From Desulfarculales bacterium UBA696 (GTDB lineage Bacteria > Desulfobacterota > Syntrophobacteria > Syntrophobacterales > Syntrophobacteraceae): a DNA stretch of 64,000 bases. This document shows positions 9,181 to 18,270 of the stretch, piece after piece. The number at the start of each line of letters is the position of its first letter. The stretch's first letter is position 1. The stretch spans positions 1-64,000 of the forward strand of contig DBMO01000007.1 in the NCBI GenBank assembly GCA_002298995.1, in the 5' to 3' direction. Below the pieces are notes generated by a model, which saw only the letters and a list, made by a program, of their open reading frames with translations, did no database searches and was not told where the DNA came from. A program made the translations under genes and the position numbers.

Positions 9181-10800
9181 CTATGCCTGGACCAGTTCCA
9201 CCCCCTCCCTTTTACGCGGCAGGGTAATTATGAATGCGGTCTCGATGCCCGGCTCGGATTTGACCACTATTTTACCCCGGTGACTCTCGACTATTCCGTA
9301 TACGACCGATAAACCCAGTCCCACGCCGTGGTGGTCCTGCTTTGTGGTAAAGAATGGCTCGAAAATACTCGACAGGTTCTCCGTCGGGATACCCTTGCCG
9401 TTATCGGCAACGGTGAACCGGATCGAATCCTGCTCCGGGACGTCTTCTGTCCGCACCGAAAGCGTGTCTCCGCTCGACATGGCTTCAACGGCATTGATGA
9501 ACAGCGATATCAACGCCTGCTGAAGCTGATTGCCGTTTGCGATGAGCAAGGAGTCCCTGGCCTTGAGTTCCTTTACCTTTTTTATTCGATTTATATCGAG
9601 GTGGTGGTTGACTATGAACAGACTTTTTTCAATAACCTCGTGCAGGTCAACCCTTCCAAACAATGAATCGGGAGTTTTGGAGAAATGCAACATCCCTTTT
9701 ACAATACTTCCGCATCTTTTTAGCTCGGCAACGATAATTTGCAGCTGATCGACGCTCGTTCTGCATTCTTCAGGCGTAAGGTTGCCCTCCCCGAGCCTTT
9801 TTTGAAGAAGCTTCACGTAGGTGAGGATACCGCCAAGCGGGTTGTTGATTTCGTGGGCGACTGTCGCGGCAAGCTTGCCCATCGAGGCCATCTTGGCCAC
9901 CTGTATCATTTGATCGTGAGCCTGCTTGAGTTCGCGCGCCTTCTGCTCCACCCGGTCTTCAAGCGTGTGAGCCCACTCCTCGTTTTCGGCCTTGGTTCGC
10001 TTCAGATCGGCAACCATGCTGTTAAATGATTGCGCAAGACCGGCTATTTCATCCTTTCCCGTAACTTCGAGGGAAAAATCCAGGTTGCCGTTCATGACCT
10101 TCCTGGTACCGCCGGCCAAGGCCTTCACCGGCTTATGGACCATGCGGTAGATGAAAAGGCCGCTGCAAAGCTCGATCAAAAAAATCCCGACAAAGGAGTA
10201 GAAAAGCATTTGCCGACGGCTCTCGGCGAGCGTCTTATCCAGGTTCGCCAGGCTCATCTTGGAATCCAGCAAACCCAGTATCTTCTGCTCGGATACGGGT
10301 GGATGGCACCCCTGCGCCACACAGGAGGGCTCGTTTCGGATCGGGTTGATTACGCCCAGCACCCGGTAGCCGTGGGATGAGTTGAAGACGCGGGGACGAA
10401 TCGAATCGGGCACGGATTCTAGAGGGGGCTCTCCGCTGTGGCACACCGTGCATTGCTCTGCCTTGACATCGACTACCTGGCCAATTTCACGTTGGTCGGT
10501 GCTGAAGATTATCATGCCCTTCTTCTTGTAAAGGCGGATGCCGTCAACACCGGTCCCGGACCCCAGGTCCTCGATAATTCTCGCCACGTCCTCTTTGCTG
10601 TTTTTCAGCATACTATAATGGATCGATCGTTCGATCAGCTCGTTTGTATCCTTAGCCTGAGCCACTATTTGACTCATGAGCTGGTCCCCGGTCGAGCGGA
10701 TCATGATATAGGTCAGAGGCAAGAAGATGATTACTCCGATGAGCGGAATCAGAAAGAATAAGCGAAACCCAAGGAGGTCTCTAAACCTGGTCATATCCAA
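9181..10800 (-). CDS. membrane histidine kinase with c-type heme sensor domain (copy 2)
   Basis: This 539-residue paralogue is close to copy 1 throughout. A first membrane segment (about 11-33) precedes a periplasmic domain with C117-T-V-C120-H121 and C160-VAQG-C165-H166. A second membrane segment (200-220), HAMP, a coiled coil (270-300), HisKA with H316 in VAHEINNP and an ATPase domain with GVGLGLSVVYGI follow. The start is TTG with a GGGAG ribosome binding site 6 bases upstream; the ATG two codons later is the alternative. It is the first gene of a kinase-kinase-regulator cluster. A possible sigma-54 promoter (TGGTAA-N5-TTGCA) lies about 80 bases upstream, so the cluster might be autoregulated. 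Confidence 0.9.
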   Translation of the reverse strand: MDMTRFRDLLGFRLFFLIPLIGVIIFLPLTYIMIRSTGDQLMSQIVAQAKDTNELIERSIHYSMLKNSKEDVARIIEDLGSGTGVDGIRLYKKKGMIIFSTDQREIGQVVDVKAEQCTVCHSGEPPLESVPDSIRPRVFNSSHGYRVLGVINPIRNEPSCVAQGCHPPVSEQKILGLLDSKMSLANLDKTLAESRRQMLFYSFVGIFLIELCSGLFIYRMVHKPVKALAGGTRKVMNGNLDFSLEVTGKDEIAGLAQSFNSMVADLKRTKAENEEWAHTLEDRVEQKARELKQAHDQMIQVAKMASMGKLAATVAHEINNPLGGILTYVKLLQKRLGEGNLTPEECRTSVDQLQIIVAELKRCGSIVKGMLHFSKTPDSLFGRVDLHEVIEKSLFIVNHHLDINRIKKVKELKARDSLLIANGNQLQQALISLFINAVEAMSSGDTLSVRTEDVPEQDSIRFTVADNGKGIPTENLSSIFEPFFTTKQDHHGVGLGLSVVYGIVESHRGKIVVKSEPGIETAFIITLPRKREGVELVQA

Positions 10801-10874
10801 AATAATCTCCCTGTGTCCTTCCGCGTGGCGGTGGGCTAGCTGGACTCCAGCTACGGTATCGAATGGTCGAAATA

Positions 10875-10890
10875 TGCAAGAACTTTACCA
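10875..10890 (-). promoter_or_regulatory. candidate sigma-54 promoter of the heme-kinase cluster
   Basis: Read on the minus strand it is TGGTAAAGTTCTTGCA: GG at -24 and GC at -12 with the required 10-base spacing. The -24 box departs from TGGCAC, so it is weaker than those of the cytochrome array. No paired operator of the cytochrome-array type was found upstream. Confidence 0.4.
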
Positions 10891-11185
10891 GAAAACTACA
10901 TCTCATGCAACGCGTTATGCGCGCGGGGCCAATTGTCCGTGAGCAGCTTAATGCGGTTTTTATTTGAGATTTTTATCACATTTAGACGCCGCTTTGGTCA
11001 CACCTAGGCCGCGTTGCGCTCTGCAACCGGCTGCACATGGATTTAAACTTTTGCCGCTATAAATTAACCCATGGAAAGTGGAAATCAACGCCCCGATTTT
11101 ACCTGCAATTATATTTGTGCAGTTTATTTAAAAGGATCGTTTTTGCCCACATCGTAATGTCCGATGAGCGGAGTTATGGATAAGG

Positions 11186-11215
11186 GATGCCGCCGGCGCA
11201 ATCGCCGGCGGCATC
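11186..11215 (-). terminator. strong hairpin after the 19-heme cytochrome gene
   Basis: GATGCCGCCGGCG and its reverse complement form 13-base arms around a 4-base loop. It lies about 55 bases past the stop codon of the 19-heme gene. No long T-run follows, so a processing or stabilising hairpin is possible. Confidence 0.55.
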
Positions 11216-11270
11216 TGGGTTGGAGAACACAATTTGGGGATATCAGCCCCACCGGCGCCCTCCGAAAACC

Positions 11271-14150
11271 TTAACGGTAGGCGAACAGCATGGAGTAGAT
11301 GATGCCTATTACCAGGCTGATGCCTATTATGAGCGCGGCCCAGCCGAAGATCTTGATTGCCCGTAAAAATTTGGGCGGCAGCGGGTCATCCAGGTACTTC
11401 TCAAGCTCCCCGCTCGCCAGGACCTTCTCGTATTCGGCCGGCCTCTCGCGCTTGAATTCCTCGAGCGGCATCCGCCCGGTGAATACCACCGTGTCCATCG
11501 GGAACTTTTCCGGGCGAAAATGCGTATTGAAGAAGTGAATCGTGAAAATGAACCCGGCGGCCAACAGGGCCTCGTCACTGTGGATGATAGTGGCCACATT
11601 GATGAGCCAGCCAGGCAGCAGGTGCGTAAAGAACTCGGGAAACCAGAGCATTAGCCCGGATGAGCCGATGACCGCGATACCCCAGAAGACCGCAAAGTAA
11701 TCAAACTTTTCCCAGTAGGTCCACCGACCGTATTGGGGCCGCGGGCCAATTGCCAGGTACCACTTGATCGTTGCGATCAACTCCCGAAGGTCTTTCATAC
11801 CGGGAATCATGGAATCGGGTCCCAGGATAATCTGCTTCAATCCGCCTTCGCTCTTCCTGCGCGTGATTAGATCCCAGACATGCACGCAGAAGACCCCCAC
11901 CAGGAGCGTTGCGGCAAACCGGTGGAGGAAACCTGTCGTACCGGTCCCGCCCAGGAAGCGCGACAGGAACACCGCCCAGCTCATGTAGGAGAACTTGAGC
12001 GTCATGCCGGTCGTTGCGAGGGTCAGGAAGCTGACGACCATGGTGGCGTGCAGGCAGCGGTGCAGCAGTTTGAAGCGAACATATTGCTTCTCGTTCGGAT
12101 CGTATGCCGCCGGAGGATGATCTCGTCTCGTCTGAAGCGAACGCGGCAACCACAGGAAGGTATGGACCCCGCTTATCACGAAGGTGCTGACCAACAGGGT
12201 GGTCATCGCCCAGAAGGTCCAGAAGATCCAGGGATATCTATCGGGATCGTGGTGAGTTGCATGGGTCAGATACCCCGCGAACTGCCTCGTCGCGGTGGGA
12301 TGGCACTTCTGGCATGTGGCCACGATGTTGGAGCGGCTGAGGTGCGACGCGGGATTGAGTGTCGGCAAAATGTCATGGGTGCCGTGGCAGTCGTGGCACT
12401 TGGCCGTCCGGGCGCCCCCGAGCTCGGAGACCTTGCCGTGGAAAGTATCGAAGTAGGTCTCCGCAATTTTCGAATGACACCTGCCGCACGTATCCATGAT
12501 CTCGAGCCGGAATTTATCCTGGTCTGTTCGACGGATGGCGTGAGCGTTGTGGCAGTTGTTGCACGACGGCAGTTTGCCTTTCTTCTCGTCATTATTTTTG
12601 AGCGCGTGAATGCTGCCCGCGTACTTTTCATAGACACCTTTGTGGCACTGCGCGCAAGTCGATGCGACATTCAGCGTGCTGACGCTGGACTGGGGGTCGG
12701 AGGCCGGCAGCTCGCGATGCGCCGTATGACAGTTGGTGCACATGGCTGTTACAACGAGGCCGCTCTTTAGCAGGCCCTTCCCGTGAATACTTTCAACGTA
12801 GTGCTTATGAATTTGCTGCTCGCCGTCCAGGTGACGCACGGCCGCCTTGCCATTCTCGCCGTGACAATAACCGCAAAGGCCCGGGACGTTTGTCGGGAAG
12901 GTCGGCGAATTGATGTCCTTCTTCCCGAGGACCCCGTGAGTGCCGTGACAGTCCGCACAAACCGGCGCATTGGGATTGTCTTGACTGTGCAGCTTGCCAT
13001 GTGTGCTTACCTGATACTGTTCCACCTGCCCTGCATGGCAGATCGAGCAGTCCACCTTCTTCGTGATCGTTTCGCAAGCCCTGTTGGCCGATGGATTCAC
13101 CTGGTTGTGGCACTGCGCACAGGCAACTTTCGTGTGCATCGACCCCTTGATTTGATCGCCATCCACGTGCAGCGCACGCCCATCCATGGGCGACTTGAAG
13201 TCAGGCTTGCCGTGGCAGTAGAGGCAATCGAGGTCGGCTACGCCCTGCTCGTAGAACACCTTGCGCGCCTTGTGGGGCTGGTGGCACTCGATGCAAACCG
13301 GCACGCTTTCGGGACTCTTCTTCCAAAGCTCGCCCTGGATCACTTTCCTGTGAACTTTCTCGATTTGCGAATGACACTTTTCGCATGTGCCGACCACGTT
13401 GGCCTTCGAAATGGTGGAGCGGGAATCGGTATGTGGCAGGATGAGATGCGATCCGTGGCAGGAGACGCAGGTTGCGCTTACATTCAGTCCCTTCTTGTAA
13501 AGCCCTTCCGCGTGGATGCTCTCGGAGTAGTTATCAAGTATATGATCCTGGTGAATCTGCCGCTGGCTCTGGACCTTTGAGCCCTCGCTGTGGCAGGACC
13601 CGCACACAAAAGGCACATTGAGCGGGGTCACCCGGGACCTGATGTCCTTCACCCGAAGGATGTCGTGCTCGCCGTGGCAGCTTGAACATTTCGGGGCCAG
13701 TGCGTCCCCGCGCGCCAGCGCCTTGCCGTGAAGGCTCTCGTCCACTTTGGCCTTGGCCTTGGCATGGCAGGTGCCGCAATTTACCGGTTTAACGGGTGCC
13801 TGATGTTCTCCCGCGCTGCCTGCGAGGTCATCGTGGCAGTTGACACAGGCCAGACTCACGTGGACCGACCCGGAATAGCGGCCCTCATCAATATAGAGGG
13901 AAACAGGTTTGCCGTCGCGCTCCGCGCTTAAAGATTCCTCTCCGTGGCATGCGAGACAATCTTTATTCTTCCGTACCGGGACCTTTGAAATTATTCCCTG
14001 TTCACCGGGTTTTGCGGCCGCAAGATAGCTGCTGCTCTCGGGGGCCGCCATGCCCGGGGTGATCAGCAGGATGAATGTCAGCACAGGCAGAACCGCCTGC
14101 AGGATGGTTTTAACTACTCGGCCGTAATGGCCCGCTTGCTTACTTTGCAC
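11271..14150 (-). CDS. 19-heme c-type cytochrome fused to cytochrome b membrane domain (CbcL-like)
   Basis: With a GTG start at 14150 (AAAGGAG ribosome binding site 9 bases upstream) the protein has 959 residues. The frame continues to 14255 but without a binding site. A signal peptide ending in TPGMA is followed by about 600 residues with 19 CxxCH heme motifs, many as CxxCHGxH. The C-terminal third has at least five hydrophobic segments with histidines suited to b-type hemes, as in HydC/FdnI-like cytochrome b. This matches the architecture of CbcL, the Geobacter inner-membrane quinone:cytochrome oxidoreductase, though CbcL has about nine c-hemes. It should oxidise quinol and pass electrons into the periplasm. 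It is divergent from the 11-heme relative across a 1-kb spacer. Confidence 0.9.
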   Translation of the reverse strand: MQSKQAGHYGRVVKTILQAVLPVLTFILLITPGMAAPESSSYLAAAKPGEQGIISKVPVRKNKDCLACHGEESLSAERDGKPVSLYIDEGRYSGSVHVSLACVNCHDDLAGSAGEHQAPVKPVNCGTCHAKAKAKVDESLHGKALARGDALAPKCSSCHGEHDILRVKDIRSRVTPLNVPFVCGSCHSEGSKVQSQRQIHQDHILDNYSESIHAEGLYKKGLNVSATCVSCHGSHLILPHTDSRSTISKANVVGTCEKCHSQIEKVHRKVIQGELWKKSPESVPVCIECHQPHKARKVFYEQGVADLDCLYCHGKPDFKSPMDGRALHVDGDQIKGSMHTKVACAQCHNQVNPSANRACETITKKVDCSICHAGQVEQYQVSTHGKLHSQDNPNAPVCADCHGTHGVLGKKDINSPTFPTNVPGLCGYCHGENGKAAVRHLDGEQQIHKHYVESIHGKGLLKSGLVVTAMCTNCHTAHRELPASDPQSSVSTLNVASTCAQCHKGVYEKYAGSIHALKNNDEKKGKLPSCNNCHNAHAIRRTDQDKFRLEIMDTCGRCHSKIAETYFDTFHGKVSELGGARTAKCHDCHGTHDILPTLNPASHLSRSNIVATCQKCHPTATRQFAGYLTHATHHDPDRYPWIFWTFWAMTTLLVSTFVISGVHTFLWLPRSLQTRRDHPPAAYDPNEKQYVRFKLLHRCLHATMVVSFLTLATTGMTLKFSYMSWAVFLSRFLGGTGTTGFLHRFAATLLVGVFCVHVWDLITRRKSEGGLKQIILGPDSMIPGMKDLRELIATIKWYLAIGPRPQYGRWTYWEKFDYFAVFWGIAVIGSSGLMLWFPEFFTHLLPGWLINVATIIHSDEALLAAGFIFTIHFFNTHFRPEKFPMDTVVFTGRMPLEEFKRERPAEYEKVLASGELEKYLDDPLPPKFLRAIKIFGWAALIIGISLVIGIIYSMLFAYR

Positions 14151-15150
14151 GCCGGGGTGCTCCTTTCGAAATGGAAAAGATGATGCAGAACCGCCATGCT
14201 GCCTATCCCCAATTGGACAAAAACTTGGTTCAGGGGTTCTAATGTATATATCCATGCGGCCCTCGAAAGGGCTGCATCGTTCAATCCGGGCTAATGGCCG
14301 ATCGGCGCCCCCGGCTTAAAGATGCCTTCTTGGATTTTGCCGGCTACAAATGAGGATCTGCGAAGAGAGGGAGAATTGACAAATATGTTAAGCACTGGAT
14401 TCAGCAGGTATAGATATTGTACAGGGAATCTCTAATGGCATCCCTCCGGCACGAAGTCAAGCTAAGTTTGTCTCATGCCGCCCGTTAAAGCGGACGACAG
14501 CTTGTCAGCGAACTATTAGAACCGCCTACGCGGTTTAAGGAAAGGTGCTGTTTGGCAAAAAACTCTTTTCCGGAAATTAACTATTGCAGACTAAAAACCA
14601 ATGCGGTAATTAAAATTGGTTAAGCAGCCGGTGCTTTCAGCTGGTGCCGGACGGACGCCATGCGGGTGATTTCGCCATCCTGTACCGATCACAAGCCATC
14701 TCTCCTCGCTCAAGATGAAGCGAAAACGCACTCATCTCCCGGTGCCGCAATCTCCTTCGAGGAAACTAACCCAAGAAATCCCGTAACCGCATGCCGCCAC
14801 CCGTAAATTGTATTTGCGCTCGGCGCAAAGTGGTAGCGAGTTGGACCATTTAACCGTATTTTTTTATGCTCCGGACCGACAAATGGGTAAGTTTATTTCT
14901 TTTCCGGCGCGTTTCTTTTGGTTATAAATCGGCGACTTGAAATTTTGGACAAGAAGCACACTGATTTTTAGCCGACTGGAAATACATGGGGGGGCAGGTT
15001 CTTCCCTCCTGAAACTTTGGCTGGATTCCCAAAAGCAGCGGCACTTCTCCTAAGCAGGGACAAACATCCCACTGCGACCCCGTTGACATCCCACGCCCGG
15101 TTCCTCCAGCCGTTCCGTTCATAAACTTCAACTGTAGGACTGTTTTACTT
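14151..15150. other. 1-kb divergent regulatory spacer
   Basis: No gene is seen between the divergent 19-heme and 11-heme cytochrome genes. Two weak sigma-54-like matches occur: minus strand at 14584-14599 (TGGTTTTTAGTCTGCA), and plus strand near 14918 with GG/GC spacing but a poor -12 box. Neither is convincing. Both genes presumably have promoters here. Confidence 0.5.
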
Positions 15151-17202
15151 ATGCGACCTGTCACGACCCTTTTAGTTTTTGCGCTCGCGGCATTCTGCGC
15201 AATTTCTTTCGCGCCATCCCTGGTTCACGCCGCGAAGCCTCAAGCCGCGAAGCCTCAATCCCCGGAGGTTCGGGCCACGGAGCTTCACACCGCGGAGGTT
15301 CAGGCCGGGGACACCAATGAGAGCTGCCTTTCCTGTCACGGGGAGGAAACGGACGATTTCCCGCACGTTGACGCCAAGGAATTTGGCGCCTCGATTCACG
15401 GGAAGAATCTATGCATTTCCTGCCACACGGACGCCAAAGAGGTCCCGCACAAAGACAAGCTCGCACCCGTTTACTGCGCAACCTGCCATCGAATCGAGTC
15501 GGGGATCTATATGGATTCAGATCATGGCCGAGCCCTCTCCAAGGGTATCAGCGAGGCTGCAACCTGCACCTCCTGCCATGGGAAGACCCATTCCCTGCTC
15601 TCATCCCGAAATCCGGCCTCGCCCGTCAATCACCAGAACATTCCGAAAACCTGCGGCAATTGCCATGCCGATACGGAAAAGATGTCCAAGTTTCGCCTGA
15701 CGGAGAAGGAACCGCTGGATTCCTATCTGCACAGCGTCCACGGCAGGGCGCAACAGAATGGGGCAACCGGCGCCGCTGTCTGCTCCGACTGCCACGGCAC
15801 GCACGATCTTCATTCGGCGGCCAACCCCCTGTCCAAGGTCTACCGCGCAAATGTTCCGAAGACGTGCGGCCGCTGCCATGAAAACGTGCGCGAGGTTTTC
15901 GAGCGAAGTATTCACGGGAAGGCCATGCAGGCGGGCATAAAGGAGTCCCCTGTCTGCACCGATTGCCATGGAGAGCATACAATCCTCAGCAGTAAGGACC
16001 CGGAATCGACGGTCTCCATTGGAGGTATCGCCAAGACCTGCTCTGCTTGTCATGAATCCGAAAAAATAACCAAAAAGTTCGCGCTCCCCCTGGATCGGCT
16101 CAAAACCTACGAGGAATCCTTCCACGGCCTTGCCGCGAAAGGAGGCGACCTTCGTGTGGCCAACTGTTCCTCCTGCCACGGCTGGCATGACATTCTTCCT
16201 TCCTACGACACGCATTCTTCGATAAATCCGAAGAACATGAGGTATACGTGCGGAAAGTGTCATCCGGGCGCTGAAACGCAACCGATTTCGGGCGCCGTTC
16301 ACGGAACGACCGGGATGTCGGTATCGAGGAGCCATTACGTAACCGAGTGGGTGAAGATCATCTACTACATACTCATCCCGCTCGTAATCGGCTCGATGTT
16401 TTTGTATACGCTCTTCGACTACATCAGGAAGGCCCTCTCGCACCGGAAACCCTGGAGAGATGATCAAGGCCACATGCGAACCGGTCCTGCTTTTCAATAC
16501 GACTCGAACGCGGCGTTCACCTCATTGCACCACGAACAGGAGGAGGACGAGGAGGCCGAAAACATATTACGCTTTACTGTAAATGAGCGATGGCAGCACG
16601 CCCTTTTGATACTGACATTCGTCGTGCTCGCCTATACCGGCTTTGCATTGGTCTATCATGGCGCATGGTGGGCCGAGCCTTTCGATTTTCCGGGAGGAGA
16701 GGCCCTGCGCAGGCAAATTCACCGCTGGACGGCGCTCGTTCTCGTCCTTCTGGGCTTCTATCACCTTTTTTACATGTTCTTCACCACCCGCGGCAAAGAG
16801 CTTATCAGGACACGTTTTCTGCCCACCAGGCGCGACTTGACCGACCCAATCAATCACACGCTCTACAACCTGGGACTTACCAGTAAGAAACCCACCCATG
16901 TCTACCCCTCATTTATAGAGAAGATCGAATACGTCTCGCTTATATGGGGATCGATAGTCATGGCCACCACCGGACTCATCCTGTTCTTCAGTGACTATTC
17001 GCTCCAGTTCTTCCCACTCTGGGTTACCGATGCGGCAACGCTGGTTCACTTCTACGAGGCGGTGCTGGCATGCCTCGCCGTGGGAATCTGGCACATGTAC
17101 TGGAGTATTTTCGACCCGGATGTCTATCCGATGAACTATGCCTGGCTGACCGGCAAACTGCGGCCAAGAAATAAACATGAGGAAGCCGCGAAGCAGCAAT
17201 AG
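15151..17202 (+). CDS. 11-heme c-type cytochrome fused to cytochrome b membrane domain (CbcL-like)
   Basis: The 683-residue protein begins with a signal peptide ending in SLVHA. A short low-complexity linker follows (AAKPQ repeats, then EVRATELHTAEVQA). Residues 50-380 hold 11 CxxCH motifs. The C-terminal part has about five membrane segments, including WTALVLVLLGFYHLFYMFF and a last segment VHFYEAVLACLAVGIWHMYW, with histidines placed for b-hemes. It is a smaller relative of the 19-heme protein and probably also an inner-membrane quinol:cytochrome c oxidoreductase. An intrinsic terminator at 17308 separates it from the next operon. The binding site is weak (AGGA 12 bases before the ATG). Confidence 0.9.
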   Translation: MRPVTTLLVFALAAFCAISFAPSLVHAAKPQAAKPQSPEVRATELHTAEVQAGDTNESCLSCHGEETDDFPHVDAKEFGASIHGKNLCISCHTDAKEVPHKDKLAPVYCATCHRIESGIYMDSDHGRALSKGISEAATCTSCHGKTHSLLSSRNPASPVNHQNIPKTCGNCHADTEKMSKFRLTEKEPLDSYLHSVHGRAQQNGATGAAVCSDCHGTHDLHSAANPLSKVYRANVPKTCGRCHENVREVFERSIHGKAMQAGIKESPVCTDCHGEHTILSSKDPESTVSIGGIAKTCSACHESEKITKKFALPLDRLKTYEESFHGLAAKGGDLRVANCSSCHGWHDILPSYDTHSSINPKNMRYTCGKCHPGAETQPISGAVHGTTGMSVSRSHYVTEWVKIIYYILIPLVIGSMFLYTLFDYIRKALSHRKPWRDDQGHMRTGPAFQYDSNAAFTSLHHEQEEDEEAENILRFTVNERWQHALLILTFVVLAYTGFALVYHGAWWAEPFDFPGGEALRRQIHRWTALVLVLLGFYHLFYMFFTTRGKELIRTRFLPTRRDLTDPINHTLYNLGLTSKKPTHVYPSFIEKIEYVSLIWGSIVMATTGLILFFSDYSLQFFPLWVTDAATLVHFYEAVLACLAVGIWHMYWSIFDPDVYPMNYAWLTGKLRPRNKHEEAAKQQ

Positions 17203-17307
17203 CGGCAATGGAGGAAATTTTTCACAAAATCAGTCCTAAGGGCATTAATTAGGGCTGTGTATCCACCCGATTCAATTGTCTTTATTTAAGGCTTTTGTTA
17301 GAATGCG

Positions 17308-17350
17308 CCCGCCCTCGGGAAAAAACTTCCTTCGAGGGCGGGTTTATTTA
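17308..17350 (+). terminator. intrinsic terminator after the 11-heme cytochrome gene
   Basis: CCCGCCCTCG and CGAGGGCGGG form 10-base GC-rich arms around a 15-base loop, followed by TTTATTTAT. Because it lies inside the longest frame of the next gene, it argues for a later start of that gene. Confidence 0.75.
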
Positions 17351-17443
17351 TCGGCAAACGATGTTCTTTCCTTGCAAGGACTTTTCCTGACGATATGTTT
17401 ATCTGGTCCTGGACACCAGCCTGTTGGGAACAGAAAGGCCAAA

Positions 17444-18268
17444 GTGTTTGGATCCAAAGAAAGAAATGAAAGCGGGCGACCTTACCGGTCCGTGTGGGTG
17501 ATGTCTGGGACGATATCCGCACTCCTGCTTCTTATATTCATCGGGTTAGTGTCAAACGGTTGCGAAAAGCACACCCGGTATCAGGTACTGAGTACTTTAT
17601 TCGACGGAGTGCCCGATCCCGATGCTCCTCCGCCCGAGGAGAAATCCGGGAACATCAAGCTGGCGAAGGGAGCGGCCAAAAGTGGCGCTGAACTCTCGAC
17701 CAAAACGTATCGCCATCCGCCGGCGGAGGGCAGCGACGATTGTACTTTCTGTCACGGAAAGAACATGATGGTCCAGCCACCCAAGGACCTTTGCATAAGA
17801 TGTCATACTCATGTTCAGAAAAACCTTAAAGTCGTTCATCCTCCAACTGCCAAATCGTGCTCCATCTGCCACGATCCACATGACGGGCCGTCGCAGTTCC
17901 TGCTCAGGAAATTACCGCCCGAGCTTTGCGTGAAGTGTCACGACAAGGGGGCTCCCAATAAACCCTGCTCCCGTGTTGAAGCCAAGGATGCAGATTGTCT
18001 TTCGTGTCATGAACCGCACGGGGGCGACGATAAATTCTACCTCGTGAAAAAAGAGGACGTTAAGGAAGGGCCAAAAGCCGAAGCCACCCAGGAGCAACCC
18101 AAAAACGACAGCGCCCAGGATCAGCCGAAGAAAGAGAGCGTCGAGGAACAGGTAAAGGGAAAGAGTACCGAGGTGCAGCCGGGCAAAGAGAGTACCCAGG
18201 AACAGCCAAAAGACGGGAACGGCCAAGACGGGAAGAATCAAGAGCAGCCCAAATCAGAAGGCGGGTAA
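17444..18268 (+). CDS. pentaheme c-type cytochrome, probable lipoprotein
   Basis: The GTG at 17444 is preferred because of an AGAAAGG ribosome binding site and because the longer frame (from 17276) runs through a terminator. That gives 274 residues. A basic N-terminus and a hydrophobic segment end at LVSNGC, an imperfect lipobox, followed by RYQVLSTLFDGVPDPD, a sequence I associate with deltaproteobacterial outer-membrane cytochrome lipoproteins. Five CxxCH motifs (CTFCH, CIRCH, CSICH, CVKCH, CLSCH) include doubled-CXXCH style pairs. The last 75 residues are a hydrophilic K/E/Q tail with repeated EQPK/DQPK units. The next gene starts 3 bases after the stop, so it forms an operon with the NHL lipoprotein and the 12-heme cytochrome. 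Confidence 0.85.
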   Translation: MFGSKERNESGRPYRSVWVMSGTISALLLLIFIGLVSNGCEKHTRYQVLSTLFDGVPDPDAPPPEEKSGNIKLAKGAAKSGAELSTKTYRHPPAEGSDDCTFCHGKNMMVQPPKDLCIRCHTHVQKNLKVVHPPTAKSCSICHDPHDGPSQFLLRKLPPELCVKCHDKGAPNKPCSRVEAKDADCLSCHEPHGGDDKFYLVKKEDVKEGPKAEATQEQPKNDSAQDQPKKESVEEQVKGKSTEVQPGKESTQEQPKDGNGQDGKNQEQPKSEGG

Positions 18269-18270
18269 TT

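Larger units (their letters stand above)
10801..11270. other. intergenic region upstream of the kinase cluster
   Basis: No gene is seen in these 470 bases. They hold a candidate sigma-54 promoter for the kinase cluster and a strong hairpin near 11186 that probably ends the 19-heme cytochrome transcript. Confidence 0.6.

Noticed and set aside
14584..14599. Sigma-54-like match TGGTTTTTAGTCTGCA upstream of the 19-heme gene
   Set aside because: Spacing fits, but both boxes are poor and no paired operator lies upstream; chance is likely in 1 kb of spacer.
17276..17443. Upstream extension of the pentaheme lipoprotein frame
   Set aside because: It passes through an intrinsic terminator, lacks a binding site and would place 56 extra residues before the signal sequence.
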